DNA from: Dichotomocladium elegans
Lineage: Eukaryota > Mucoromycota > Mucoromycetes > Mucorales > Lichtheimiaceae
Direction: 5' to 3'
NCBI GenBank assembly: GCA_025716815.1
Contig: JAIXMN010000029.1
Coordinates: forward strand, 1-64,000
Length of the DNA stretch: 64,000 nucleotides
Below the pieces are notes generated by a model. That model was not told where the DNA came from. It made no database searches and saw only the letters and a list, made by a program, of their open reading frames with translations. Made by a program: the position numbers and the translations under genes. Positions 22,901-34,917 of this stretch are shown in pieces; position 1 is the stretch's first letter, and every line of letters starts with the position of its first letter.

Positions 22901-25215
22901 GAATACGAACATAGCATCGTTAACTGCATGAAGCAAATTATTGATCTCTTGACTAAGGATATCAGCGAAGAAAACAAACTCTTAATTCTCGAGATTCTTA
23001 AATGTTTGCTGAAGCGGTCGGACCATCTAACGGCGATGGTGCTATCGAAACAGATCATGGCACTTGGCAAGCTAATGACAAAACTTCGGTCGAAAATGAC
23101 GGAGCCAGTATTTTTAAAAGCAAAGGAGTTTTTGAAGAGCGCCTTTCTACGGTTCGCGCTTGCAGGTCTTTTTGTCTTGATGTTCAAGGTGAGATACTTG
23201 GGTTACAAACATAAAAATAATACAAATCTAATCGGACGGTACAAAAAAAAAAGAACCAAACCGTATCCGATGCAAACAACAGAGAGGTGGACCTGTTCTT
23301 CGTGCTGGGCACAGTTATAGATCCGGAAGACGTGGTTCCCGATGACGACATAAACGAGATCATCTATCTTCGAGACCAGCCAGTACGTGATGTTCTTGAC
23401 AAACTTATGAAACAGCAGATGGAACGCAGCGCATTCTCGACCGTAATACATAACATGTGCCGCTACGTGGAAGTAGTACATTCTCATCCATATTCTGAAA
23501 CAATTCTGAACGGTAAGGATGTATAATCGTCCAGTAAGTCTCTGATACTGATGTTGCAATAGATTATGCATTGTTTTTAAATACACTTGTGAAGCATACT
23601 TCGGACTGGAAGCGATCTGATTGGGATGTCAATCCACTGTTTACCATGTCTGCAATATTGCTGAAAGAACATCCGTACCATTTCACTGTGAGTTGACTAT
23701 AAGTCCCTCCCATGCATGTTTAGCGCTCATTGAAATTCTAGTCACTCCTTCCGCAAATCCAAGTTTTATTTCGACAAGCTCTGCAAAACTGTACCGTCCG
23801 TGCAGAGGGTATCACGAAGTTAATGGCTTCGTTTTCCGTCCTTTCTGCTATACCAGGGTCCCCGCCTGAGAACGTCTTTGTGCAGATCATCATGGAAGAG
23901 GTCAAGGCAGGCCTTATGCACCGGCAAAAATTACATAAGGATACTCTGCAAGTGCTTCTTCAGGTAATTAAGGCTGAGACAATCTGCGTCATTAGTTGTA
24001 ATAGCGGTACTGATAAAATTACCAGTTACTCCTTTGGGACAGCAAACCAGAATACCTTGACTGGTTCACATCAGTAGAAAACTCATTGCCTGGCGATAAG
24101 TTGTACAGACAGCGCCGTCGAACATTATATTTTGAAGGGAGCCTTCATACGATGCTAGAGGCTCTTGTATCATTCCTCAGGTTGCCACCCATATGTCAGC
24201 AGTTTACAAAGAAAGACTTCAAGATATACAAAACATCTGCTCAACTTTTAGTATCAATCTGTATGAAAGATCAAAGCAAGCTGACCAGGATCCTTGAGCT
24301 TCAAAAGGCAGGTTACTTCGACTGCACCAGGTAGAAACCTAGTACTAACAAGGATGGTACTCAGATTGAGGAAACAAACCAATGCCTTCGGTGCCTTGAT
24401 TGGTTTTTGCTTTCTGCCCTTCACGAAGAATCGGAAAATCTTACGAACACACTCGATGTTTTTGAAGATTTGGTAACCGAATCGGTGATGCAAACTTTCA
24501 GTACGATTCACCTTGATTTTGACGCGGCGGATATACATTTCTCGTATTCGCCTTCGGGAGATTCACTGCTATTATGTTTTCTGACGCTCAAAGTTTGGGT
24601 GTTGACTCTCCTACAGCGCGAAGCGCTTCAAGAACGCAGTGGCAGACGTGGAAATACAGCAACACCGATAATCAAGCCTGTGTTCTGGATGTTGGTGTGG
24701 CCAACCCTCCGATCTTTATTAGGACGGATTGACTCACGGTCGCTAGCATTGGTAAGCAAAAGCGGGATCAGATATAGATCTCTTCTAACCCATTTCCACA
24801 AAAAGGCTGGAAATATTGGATGTTCTGTATGGAACATGTTCCTATCTTTATTACAGTTTTTGTTTGTCTGCCGCAATGGGATCGTTCTTGAGTACGCGTA
24901 TGAGTGGAGTAGTCTTTTGAACACTCTTCATGACCAGGTACCTTGCATAATTGGGAAGAAACAATCGTGTGTTTTAACAGGACGCGCAACTAGATTCCTG
25001 GTAGCGATAAATCAACAGAAGACACTGCAAGCCGTTTAAAGAGTCAAGTTGCCAATGTGCTGGAAATGTTCACCACACCACCGGTTGAAATACCGATGAA
25101 TAATTTAGTAGATCAGCTGTTCCTTGAGTTACGCGACGTGATGCGCCTTCAGGCAGAGACCGTTGCTTTCCAAACGAACGGTCGCCCCTTACAGGCTGGA
25201 TCAGCACTGCCATAA
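16928..25215 (+). CDS. UNC79-like channel-complex subunit, very large protein
   Basis: I join 19 exons: 16928-17253, 17309-17751, 17801-20400, 20453-20599, 20656-20861, 20918-21157, 21227-21346, 21402-21620, 21675-21822, 21878-22003, 22052-22828, 22883-23188, 23287-23512, 23563-23687, 23742-23963, 24026-24307, 24365-24751, 24806-24937 and 24994-25215, about 2,417 residues. Animal UNC79 (about 2,600 residues) scaffolds the NALCN sodium-leak channel with UNC80. Collinear similarity recalled from the animal protein: DLLNAISYG...EVK...LFHYY near residue 380, NWEVRYEGLDNV near 1,475 and IWLETTLIVMYK near 1,770. Between residues about 530 and 670 are two C1-like zinc fingers (CKEC...CYQC...HYSC and CASC...CATC...HSTC), where animal UNC79 is also Cys-rich. 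NALCN's fungal relative is Cch1, so a role beside Cch1 at the plasma membrane is inferred. Intron 16 uses a GC donor; the exon 9/10 junction lacks a canonical donor. Confidence 0.8.
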
Positions 25216-25376
25216 AGTATACGTAGCTTATTTGTCTTTTGCATGACGGAATTGATGCCCATAAACGTGATCGTTTTCATACCCGCAGATTTTCAACTCC
25301 GTGAAAATTTGAGGTGGGGGGGTTGCAAGGACCTGCCCCATTGTTGCATCTCTTCCATTCTTTGCACATTTCTGAC

Positions 25377-26216
25377 ATGTTCGCATCCGCCTTCACCAAA
25401 CCTTCCGTCCTCCAACCCTATCGAACTTTTGTCTCAGCCAAACAGCTGAAACCCACTAAATTTGACAGCAGTAAGCCAGTGCTACAAATGAATGGCCTTG
25501 CAATGGAATTACACCATTCTTTGACGCGTTTGACATATCGTTTCTAGTTCTCGCGCATGTTCCTCCCAAGCCACTTTCTGGCTGGCAGATCTACCTACGC
25601 GAGAATATTCAGAAATATAAAGATAACAACGGCAAGGTCAATATTATTAACGCCAATAAGGACCTTTCTGCAAAGTGGAAAACCCTTTCTGCGAGTGAAA
25701 AGGAGGCAGGTCGAACGGGTAGAAGAAGACCGAGCAAAAAAAAAGAGAGGGAAAATAACAGAAAAATTATACTTTTAGCGCTACAACAACATCTACAAGA
25801 AGGAAGCTGCAGCGCATGATGCAGCTTATGAAAAGGCTCTCGCAGAAGCAACTCCTCAGCAGATATACAATGAGAATCAGCTTCGCAAGAAATACAAATT
25901 GAAGGAACTCAAGGATCCCAAGGCTCCAAAGCGACCAGCATTGGGAGCTTATATGTATTTCTTGACTCATCTCCGGAATACTGACACGAAATTTGCATCT
26001 TTACCGCTGATGGAACAATCGTCTGAGGCATCAAAACGGTTTAAAGCGTTGGACGATATCAAGAAAAAGGTGAGGTAACAAGACATGTGTTCTGAGAGGG
26101 AGCTTACGCGTTGATTACTGCAGGAATACGTTGACAAAGCCAATGCTGCAAAGTCGAAATACAAGTTGGAGAAGCAGGCGTATGACGCGCAGATCAACAA
26201 GGGTATCAAACAATAG
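25377..26216 (+). CDS. Mitochondrial HMG-box protein, two boxes (Abf2/TFAM type)
   Basis: Four exons (25377-25470, 25548-25705, 25779-26069, 26124-26216) give 211 residues. The N-terminus (MFASAFTKPSV...YRTFVSAK) is basic, Ser/Thr-rich and free of acidic residues, as in a mitochondrial presequence. HMG box 1 begins PPKPLSGWQIYLRENIQ and continues with AKWKTLSASEKERYNNIYKK across the exon 2/3 junction; box 2 begins APKRPALGAYMYFLTHL. Abf2 and TFAM proteins bend and pack mitochondrial DNA into nucleoids and have this layout and size. Intron 2 must use a GC donor (GAG|GCAGGT), because the only nearby GT shifts the frame. An aaataaaataaag polyadenylation-like signal follows at about 26237. Confidence 0.85.
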
Positions 26217-26406
26217 TGATCGAGATAATTTTCTTGCAAATAAAATAAAGATTCCTACTTAACGCGTAATGCGGGATTTTGACGTCATTCGTCAGATGCT
26301 ATATACAGCTGTCTCTCCCATTTGAGACCCAGTCAGTGTCGTCATGGTCTCATTGGGGGATTCCCAGCTGAGGAGGATATCCCTTTCCACAGTCTAACAT
26401 TTAAGC

Positions 26407-27312
26407 ATGTCTGATTTCGGAGACTTCAGCTCCTCGAACGATCCTACCGCCGACTTCTTGGCACGCGAGCGCGCTGTACTTGGCGAAGACGCCGATTTGT
26501 TCTCATCTGGCGATATTGACACCACCAATACCTCCACCGGTCTGGATTTCATGAACTCGCCTCCATCTGCTGCCATCGACTTTTCTTCTCCATCGCAAGC
26601 GTCAGCTCTCCCATCTCAAAATACAGCAGCGCCTTCGGGGGATTATGCTGCATTTGAGACCGACTTCCCAAAGGCTGAAGAGCTTGAGAATTCGCAGGTA
26701 AGCGAAGCAACTATACATGAAGCCAGAATATATGCTAGAATATATTGGCCATCCTACATGTCAATATATATATATATATATATATAGGCTTTCCACAAAG
26801 CCATGCTACCTGACGAAGAACCGGAGGTTGTCCGGTAAGACTCACCAGGGCTACGAAAGAACTGGAAGGGATGGATTTTACTGACTATGTACCAAGACAA
26901 TGGCGAGAGAAGCAAAAGGAGTTAATCAAGCAACGGGACGACGAGGCCGATGAGAAGAAGGAGGAAACTATAAAGCAGGCACGAGAAGAGATCGATCGAT
27001 TCTACGAAGAGTACAACGAAAAGAAGCAACGCGCTATTGAGAGCAACAGGTGCACACCAATATATTCTCCACGGACTATTCAGTGATTCTAACCCTGATG
27101 ATGATGACGATAAAAATAGAGAACGTGAAGAACAGCGAGAGAAAGAACGCGAAGACGCTCTATCGGCCAATGTATGGGAACGGGTTATCCGTGAGATAGA
27201 CACCTCGAATGCCAAGACGGGTTTCCACACGAGAGATGTCAGTCGAATGAAGCAACTCATGCTTGATCTGAGAAAGGACGCCAAGGCTCCCGGCACGAGC
27301 GTTGAGGTCTAA
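26407..27312 (+). CDS. CLC1: Clathrin light chain
   Basis: Four exons (26407-26697, 26788-26834, 26897-27049, 27120-27312) give 227 residues. The N-terminus MSDFGDFSSSNDPTADFLAR is acidic and phenylalanine-rich; the middle has RQWREKQKELIKQRDDEADE, the heavy-chain-binding coiled coil typical of light chains; the end has WERVIREIDTSNAK and RMKQLMLDLRKD, the conserved C-terminal block. Light chains bind the hub of clathrin heavy chain and regulate coat assembly at the plasma membrane and trans-Golgi. Intron 1 ends with a (TA)n run directly at its acceptor. An ATG in good context and the length support the start. A caaataaag signal lies at about 27407. Confidence 0.93.
26763..26786 (+). repeat. 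(TA)n microsatellite at an intron acceptor
   Basis: A run of about eleven TA dinucleotides replaces the polypyrimidine tract in front of the AG of clathrin light chain intron 1. Length change here would change the acceptor spacing directly. Confidence 0.85.
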
Positions 27313-27750
27313 TTCCCATTCCATAGTCATGCTCGTTATCACCCTGCCCCTTCCCTTCCTCTTCATCGCCTTGGACAATGTTCATTCCCATGAAGTGAAT
27401 GTATTCAAATAAAGTTACCTAGCCTGAGGAGAAGAATGTCAGTGGATGAGGCGATCCTCATTTTCTGCACAGGACCGCTAACCCCTGAATCCCCTTGCTG
27501 TGCTTCTCTCGTTTAAAGCTTCCAGTCACTAAGTACTCCTTACTCTCTCTTTCTCTGGACTATCAGCAGCCATTCGGTGCCACCAGCGAAATGTCGGATC
27601 GGAGCCAATTCGAAGTGACGTATCTTTTATTTAAGCTCGATTGTGGAGGAGCAGAGTATTACGGTATCTTACTTTTCTCTCCTTCTTCCCCACCCTCGTT
27701 CGTTGCGCCACTGCCTTCACTCATATACACCCTAGAGACACACACACACG

Positions 27751-30700
27751 ATGGATGACTTGAAACACCCGCTTGCGCTACCAACTACCCCCGCCCCTGC
27801 TTTAGGTACTGCCCTCGCAACTCCTTTACCGGCCAATGATATCAACCCTAGCAATGTCTTCCGCGGTCGATCCAAATCGTTGGCTGCGAGCCACGTATGG
27901 ACCACCGGCTGCAAACCTCCCCGCCTACCGGTCGACTATTTGTTTGGGCATGTAGATGCATCCATCCAATCGAGTACACACGTCCCGTATAAAGCTAGGT
28001 CCTGGGAACCAACTCTGGAGCGGGCCATTAAGGCAATCGTATCCATCAAAGCCAACCATGTCCGTAGTTTTGATACAGAGAGTTCAGGTAACTGTATACA
28101 TGCACTGGATCATTTCTTTTTTTTCCTGATGTGTTGACATAAAGGCCTTCCCACTATCAGGTGGCTACACCGCAACAGGATTTATCGTCGACGCCGCACA
28201 AGGAATCATCTTGACAAATCGTCATGTCGTCTCTCCTGCGCCTATTGTTGCGCAGGCGGTGCTCACCAACTACGAAGAAATTGACCTCAAACCCATCTAC
28301 AGAGACCCCGTCCACGATTTCGGATTCATGAAGGCAACTACAGCAGGCACTTACTTCATCGCACTGGTTGTAATGTATACTTTCTTTCACCATGTAGTTT
28401 GATCCGACAAAGGTTAAATTTATGGATCTGCACGAGATCGAGCTGAGCCCTGAACGAGCAAAGGTTGGCTTGGATATCCGTGTAGTTGGGTAAGCGAAAG
28501 GCGGAACACGAAGAAGCCCATCACCTTCTTTTACAAGAACAAAGAACGGCGATTTAAGGTTTAATTGTCCGCTTGTTAAATAGTAACGACGCAGGAGAGA
28601 AGCTGAGTATCCTTGCAGGCACATTGGCACGTCTAGATCGCCCGTAAGCACTGAAGGAGGGGATGCGAGTATTGGAAAAGCGAAAGGCAATAGCAGATTA
28701 GCGACTGATACTGATCACCACTCGGATTCAAAGAGCTCCTGATTATGGCATGGGAGAATATAACGACTTCAATACGTTCTATCTTCAAGCAGCCTCCGGA
28801 ACGAGCGGTGGATCGTCTGGCAGTCCAGTACTCGATATTGACGGTCATGCGGTGGCGTTAAATGCGGGAGGGGCAAGCCGGGCATCATCGAGTTACTATC
28901 TTCCTCTTGACAGAGTGAAAATCGCACTGAAGTGCCTTCAGCGCGGAGAACAGGTTCCTAGGGGTACCTTGCAGACCGAGTTCGAGTATTTGCCATACAA
29001 CGAAGTTAGGCGTCTCGGGCTCAGGGCTCATATCGAAGAAAAAGTCCGGAGCAAGTTTCCCGACGAAACTGGCATGCTTGTTGTCAAGTCCCTCTTGCCT
29101 AAGGGCCCTGCTGATCAATTGCTTGTTCCAGGCGATATCGTACTCGGGTGCAATAACCAAATGATTCCCCATTTTATTGCTCTCTCCGAAGTTTTGGATG
29201 GTTCTGTGGGACAAACTGTCAAGCTGACACTATCCCGAGGAAAGAAGGTCCATGATGTTGAAGTGCTTGTACAAGATCTCCATTCAATTACACCTGATCG
29301 ATTTGTGGAGATTGGTGGAGGTATTGTTCACGAGTTGTCTTACCAACTCGCAAAGTCCTATTCGCAACCAGTTGGTGGTGTGTATGTAGCTAGCTCAGGG
29401 CATATGCTGGCCAGTGCAAGCGCATGGAGGAAGAGCATCATCGTCAGCGTCAACAACATCCCAACTCCAAGCCTCAATGCCTTTATCGAAGCCATGCAGA
29501 CGCTGCCTGACGGAGCCCGAGTGCCTTTACGGTGAGTATGAAGCAGAAGATCTAATAGACAGAAACTCAGCAAGTCTTCTCTAGTTACTATGGACTTCAC
29601 AAGCCGTACAAAGAGAAGGTCATGATCATGAACGTCGATCGTCACTGGCACAAGTTCCGATTAGCAGTACGTAACGATCTTTCTGGTCTGTGGGAATATA
29701 CCCAGATGCCCCCGCCCCCGCCTACCCCACCCTACAGGCCATCATCTGCCACCCTTCCTCCCCTGGACGCTTCCATGCCACTCGCTTCCATGCTGCTGCC
29801 TTCATTTGTTGCCATCGACTTTTATCTGCCGTATCTGGTGGACGGCATGAAAGCCACTCAGTTTTTTGGCACAGGAATCATCGTCTCCAAGAGTCCGCCT
29901 CTGATTGTGTGCGATCGGGATACCATTCCAATAAGCCTTGGCGACATCCTGATCACCTTCGCTAATTCAATCATCATACCCGGAAAACTCTTATTTCTCC
30001 ACCCATTGTACAATTTTGCTGTCATCACCTATGACCCAACCCTGATTGGCGAGACTCCTGTGAACGCTGTCGAATTTAGTGACAAGGAACTTAGCCAGGG
30101 TGATGATGTCTGGTTCACAAGTATGGGCAGTGATCACTCGGTATCGTCAAAGAAGATCACAGTGAGTGGTATTTCCAATATTGGAACACGCGAGTGCTCG
30201 CCTCCGCGCTGGCGTGCAATGAATGTTGAGGGCATCAAGGTCGACGATACCCACAGTGCTCAGGGTGGTCTCTTCACCACTGAAGAGGGGAAAGTGCAGG
30301 CTATCTGGGTCAGTTACTCATCCCAGAATGAGAAAGGCAAAGATATTTCCTTCATGTCTGGGCTTCCTGCATCTCTTGTCGCACCCACCATCGATCAATT
30401 TCTGAAGACATCCCTGAAAGCAACAAATACAACACCGATAAGCTCAGTAGCATTTAAAGGACTCGATGTGGAATTGTGGACGATGCGAATCGCAGCCGCG
30501 CGCACACTTGGTCTGAAGGACGAGTGGGTACGCAGGATAGAACAGAGCGATAGCACGCGACACACTCTCCTTTACGTGCTCAACATCCTTGACGAACAAA
30601 GCCTCTCTGCGCGCACACTAAAAGTCGGTGATGTGATTCTAAGTATAAATGGTCACCTGGTCACACGGATGTCAGACTTAAATAAGATCTATGAATACGG

Positions 30701-31344
30701 TGACAGTGTGAGAATGGTACGGGCAGTATCGCCAAAGTCGAAGAGAAATGCGTGAGACTTACTAGCCTGGATAGGTAATCCTGCGGAATGGTACGGAGAT
30801 GGAGGTAGTAGTATCATTGAGCGAGTTGAATGGCTATGAGACATCAAGAGTCGTCCACTGGCAAGGAGCGCTTATTCAACGTGCCTATAAAGCTGTCCTT
30901 GAGCAGGTCCGCAATGTACCTGATGGGGTCTATGTTTCATGTACCCTCTATGGTTCGCCAGCATCGAATGTACTCCGCCCAGGTGTATGGATAGTCGAAG
31001 TGGATGGGCAGCCTGTACATGATCTCGACTCATTCCTCAGTGTCACCCATGCGCATGAGGCCGAAATATCGCGTAGACGGAGGCCATCCTACGCTCCCTC
31101 GGTGCAACGACCGAGAAACGGATCGGATCTGAAGCAGCCTATCAGTGAAATCAGTGCTCTCTTGTCTGAAGACGCAGAAGATGATGACGACAATAGCGTT
31201 GAAGGATATGTGCGAATCAAGACAGTCAGCAGGAATGGAACAGTGCGGGTAGCAGCACTCAAACTTGATATACATTATTGGGACACATGGCAGTTAGTAA
31301 AAGATGACAGTATGATGTGCGGCTGGACTTGTACAGAAGCTTGA
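27751..31344 (+). CDS. NMA111: NMA111-type HtrA-like serine protease with PDZ domains
   Basis: Seven exons (27751-28087, 28161-28333, 28398-28489, 28584-28643, 28734-29531, 29585-30716, 30775-31344) encode 1,053 residues; yeast Nma111p is about 997. The first protease domain keeps the whole triad: His in ILTNRHVV (about residue 135), Asp in VHDFGF (about 166) and Ser in SGGSSGSPV (about 252). PDZ-like segments follow, then a second degenerate trypsin fold ([20 protein letters not shown], no catalytic Ser-Gly-Ser) and more PDZ, the standard fungal double-HtrA plan. The family is nuclear and linked to apoptosis-like death and lipid homeostasis. Intron 2 needs a GC donor (AAG|GCAACT). A (CA)n run precedes the ATG; aataaag at about 31351 may be the polyA signal. 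Confidence 0.95.
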
Positions 31345-32087
31345 ATAGAATAAAGCCACGTCAACTAGACGTCAAAAAATGCATATCAAAAAATCATTCA
31401 CTTTTAGCGTCAGCTGGGGAGAGAGTCGAAATGTATCATAGCTGTATGGAGATACGAAAAAAAAAATATTGTTACTGTAGCCAGAGAATGATAATAGTAC
31501 TGCTCTCACCCCGCCATACACAATTAAGTTTATTTAGCCCTACGAAGGAATATGAATCATTCATTTAGTTCTCGCAGCATTCGGTCCATAGGTAGACAAA
31601 TTCATGAATGCAGATGAAAAGAAGAAAAGGGATGTCCGGATCTCTCTCTCTCCTTCTGTCCTTCCTATGAAAGCAAGCCAATATGTTTAGCCGATTTTCA
31701 GCTGTTACGGCTGCATTCAACATCGATTTCAGGTAATATTCGATGCAATGGGGTTCGCCCGCTTCATTAAGTGCAGCAGGCGGATGATGCCATTGAGCCA
31801 CCTGAGAGCTGTTTAGCCTGGTTCTGAGCAGTAGAAGCCTGGATTCCCAGGTTCTACTGTCCACTTTATCCACGCAAAATCCCGGTTGTCATTTTTTTAA
31901 TACAATTGAATCTATAGCTGTACGTAATACAGGGCATGCTCGCCAACGACATGATCTCGTAACGAAATTGATTACTCCACCCTGACCTGCAAAATTATCT
32001 GGAGAATAAAACTTTATTGGGCGGCCATCAACGCTGTTTACACCTACACATCCACCCTCTTGCCAAAAACAATACTGTCAGCGGATA
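31345..32087. other. Intergenic; unexplained minus-strand frame
   Basis: Between NMA111 and ERG27 a minus-strand frame of 102 codons (31565-31873) reads protein-like (LLLRTRLNSSQVAQWHHPP, EYYLKSMLNAAVTAENRL) but has no ATG before its middle, no recognisable domain and no clear splice partners. I do not call a gene. The last 100 bp before 32088 presumably hold the ERG27 promoter. Confidence 0.4.
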
Positions 32088-33393
32088 ATGACTTCTCTGG
32101 AGAAGAATGAGAGCCGATTAGTTGCGATTGTAACCGGTGCCAACAGCGGCGTTGGCTTTGGAATCGTACAACGGCTTTTAGAAATACATCCTGGCATGAC
32201 CGTTGTCTTGGCATGCCGTAACTACGGTCGGGCTAGTCGGGCGTGCACCCGTCTACTAGCCCAATTCCCCACAGCTGATATTCACATTGAGTTGGTCGAT
32301 CTCAGCAGCGTTCAATCCGTACTTGAGTTTAGCCAGAGAATCATTGTGAAGCAAGCAGTAACAAGCATTATTTTTCCATTCCAGCAATACCGGGAATTTT
32401 GACTTACACGGCCCTATGTTTAGATATCCCCATGTTAATTCCCTTTTCCTTAATGCAGCCTCACTGAGCACCCATGGAATTAGATGGGGTGATCTATTTT
32501 GGTTATTCTTCAAGGACCCTGTCGGACTGATGGAAAGTTCTAGCGCGACCTTACAAGTGCGCAACGAATTCAACGCAGATGGGATGTGCGCTATGTTCGC
32601 ATCGAACGTATTTGGACATTATGTTATGGTTTGCTTTCCTTTCTTTTTTATTCAGTATCAGTATATATAGATATATATACATATACATATACTCATTCTG
32701 TGACTACTTTAGACTCGGGAACTGGAGCCATTGTTGGAAGCGTCTGGAGGGGGGAGGATCATGTGGACCAGCTCTCCGACAGCAGAAAAGAAGCTCTTTA
32801 ATAGCAAAGACTGGCAGGGCCTGGCAAGGTATCAATGTCTCTCCAAATCTCCGAACACCCCAATTCAACTTTTTTTTCTTGCCGTTAGCGAGTTACCATA
32901 TGAGGCATCCAAATGGGCATGCGACCTAATAGGGATCGGCAGCAACTCTCGTTATCAGGAAAAACGTCAAAAGATTTTGAGCTACAGCACCTCACCAGGT
33001 GTCGTTGCGAGTTCCATAGGCAATCTTCCAACATGGATAAGGCGATTGCGTATTCTTCTGCATTATTTGGTAAAATTGACAAATACAATCAGTATATTAA
33101 TCATCATGCCTCACGTATTCTCTTAGTTTCGGTTTTGTGGCGTGGCATCCCAAAACATCACGGGTTATAAAGGAGCAATCGCTAGCGTATTTGTATCCAC
33201 GGAACCGCCAACGTTACTGGACTATCGCTATCGCTATACATCTGCCACCAGCCCATGGGGGACGTCTTACGTCGCTGCATCTCCGGTACACGACTTTGAT
33301 TACGACAGTGCCCGTGACCTGATCCAGAACTGTGAAATCACCTATCAAATGTGGAAGAGTAGACTCCAGGATAAAGTGGCTGAGAATATTTAA
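32088..33393 (+). CDS. ERG27: 3-keto-steroid reductase (ergosterol pathway)
   Basis: Five exons (32088-32350, 32424-32628, 32713-32828, 32889-33069, 33127-33393) encode 343 residues, the usual family length. It is a short-chain dehydrogenase: the NADPH-binding TGANSGVGFG lies at residues about 17-26 and the catalytic YEASK at about 198-202, with the preceding WTSSPT as the catalytic Ser strand. FLNAASLSTHG and NVFGHYVMTRELEPLL are typical of ERG27/HSD17B7. The enzyme reduces the C-3 ketone during C-4 demethylation of sterols in the ER, with ERG25, ERG26 and ERG28. Intron 1 fits only with a GC donor (AA|GCAAGC), weaker than the other GC donors because the last exon base is A. Intron 2 contains TA-rich repeats. 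Confidence 0.93.
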
Positions 33394-34717
33394 CGTTGCT
33401 TTCATCTTTTCTAATACAACTATACTTATTTTTTCGCGAAATATGAGACTATCGCTTAGAGGAGGGACAGCTTGTTAAATTTGACTTTTTCAAAATGATT
33501 TTGCAGTGCTAATATCGATGCACCGATTAGTAAAAAAGATACTTTATGACTGACCCAGATACATAATCGGTTTATTTGCATAAAAAATCGAGCTTATTTG
33601 TCAGACACTTGCATTATAAATCGTCACCTGGCTGGCTGTCAACCGCTTCCAGCTACTCATTCAGTTTGCTATTGTTCTCCTGGCACCATACGTCAAATCA
33701 CTGGGCATGTCGGAGTAAATCATGGTCTGCAGAAAGGATAATGTTTCATTGCGCTTCGGTGACTTCTCAAGAGAAGCTTTTCATGGGGACTGGATGTGCA
33801 GCAACAATATGCTTTATGGGTGTCCTTCAAGGGCTTTGACGATGTGTCCCTCGCAAATCGAGATACATACATTGAGAGGTACAAGCTTTATTCTACATCA
33901 TGCGCAGGATTGACAGTATTAGGTATGTGCTTTATTGACAGCAGCGACGCCACGTCAGAATGACCAATCATCGCACTTGAAAGTGTCTCCTTCAACGAAA
34001 CCAGATAGTAGGTGATTGGGTATAGTACTACGTACATGTCAGATTAATGATCATCCACAACATCGATGCTCTTTTTACCAGTAGCCATGCATGTCACTAC
34101 GAGTAAGCATAGTAGATAAACCTTTGAGCACCATCAGCACTTGTGTATACACGTAGAATCCACACATATCATACTACACATCCTCTTTCATCCTAAAGGA
34201 TCGGCAGGACAGGAGGTTCTTAGGAGCAGTATAAACAGACTGAGTTTCTATATCAATCGTACTCAAGGTCTCCGAGGCAAAGAAGAACTTAACCGCGAGC
34301 GAAACTAGCCTGATGCTAGTGGGGATAATCAAGATCTGCCGTGATATCCATTACGAGACGCATGGGTTGAGCATCCCTAAACTCCAACAAAGTACGCGCA
34401 TCGATATACACACTCAACCAGAGGATCTGAAACAAAGATAGAGTGTTTTCTGTAGATGCGCTTCGCGGTCAAAGACAGATACGGTGACAAAATCATTGTC
34501 TGCGGGACAAAGGCAAGGATTGCAGCCATGTTCCACGATATGTATAATACCAAATTATTTTATTGCAACTAACATCCACTGTCCTTTATGGATTAACCAA
34601 TCGTACCCGTGATTGATAAGCCATGGGAGAAAGGAGTTCCTGAACATCCTTCCGCTCCTTCCCTCGTCTGGCGCCCTGGCAGCCTCCGTCTGTCTCTTCT
34701 GGCGTGCTGTCTCTCTC
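33394..34717. other. Intergenic DNA without a supported gene
   Basis: Only short open frames, none longer than about 90 codons and none with a motif. The AT-rich left part contains the ERG27 3' end; the right part becomes CT-rich before the hairpin block at 34731. Confidence 0.45.
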
Positions 34718-34730
34718 GTGCTGCCTCTCT

Positions 34731-34783
34731 GTTCCGGTTATCGCCGGGACTACCCAGGATAACTCCTGGGTCCTTCGGGGCCC
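34731..34783 (+). other. Cluster of short inverted repeats
   Basis: Three stems in 53 bp: ccgg-ttatcg-ccgg; acccagga-taac-tcctgggt at 34752-34771 (8 bp, perfect); and gggtcc-ttcg-gggccc at 34768-34783, a 6-bp stem with one G-T pair closed by a TTCG tetraloop. The second and third share gggt and cannot form together. Function unknown; no gene reads through it. Confidence 0.6.
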
Positions 34784-34917
34784 TTGAGTGTGATTAAAGC
34801 GTATGGAGGACTAGTGTTTTCTGTTGACTAACAGGGTTTAATCCATGGATGCGAAATCTTTTTACCTATTAATACGACAACTTTATTTTTGAAAATAAAG
34901 TACAGCATTTCCGAAAA

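Noticed and set aside
16928..25215. UNC80 or UBR-type ubiquitin ligase
   Set aside because: UNC80 was considered first, but the recalled UNC80 sequence does not match the conserved blocks while UNC79 does. No UBR box or RING is present.
29357..29651. Minus-strand frame inside NMA111
   Set aside because: Lies antisense to a well-supported exon and has no motif.
31565..31873. Minus-strand frame of 102 codons between NMA111 and ERG27
   Set aside because: Protein-like composition, but no ATG in its first half, no domain and no splice partner.
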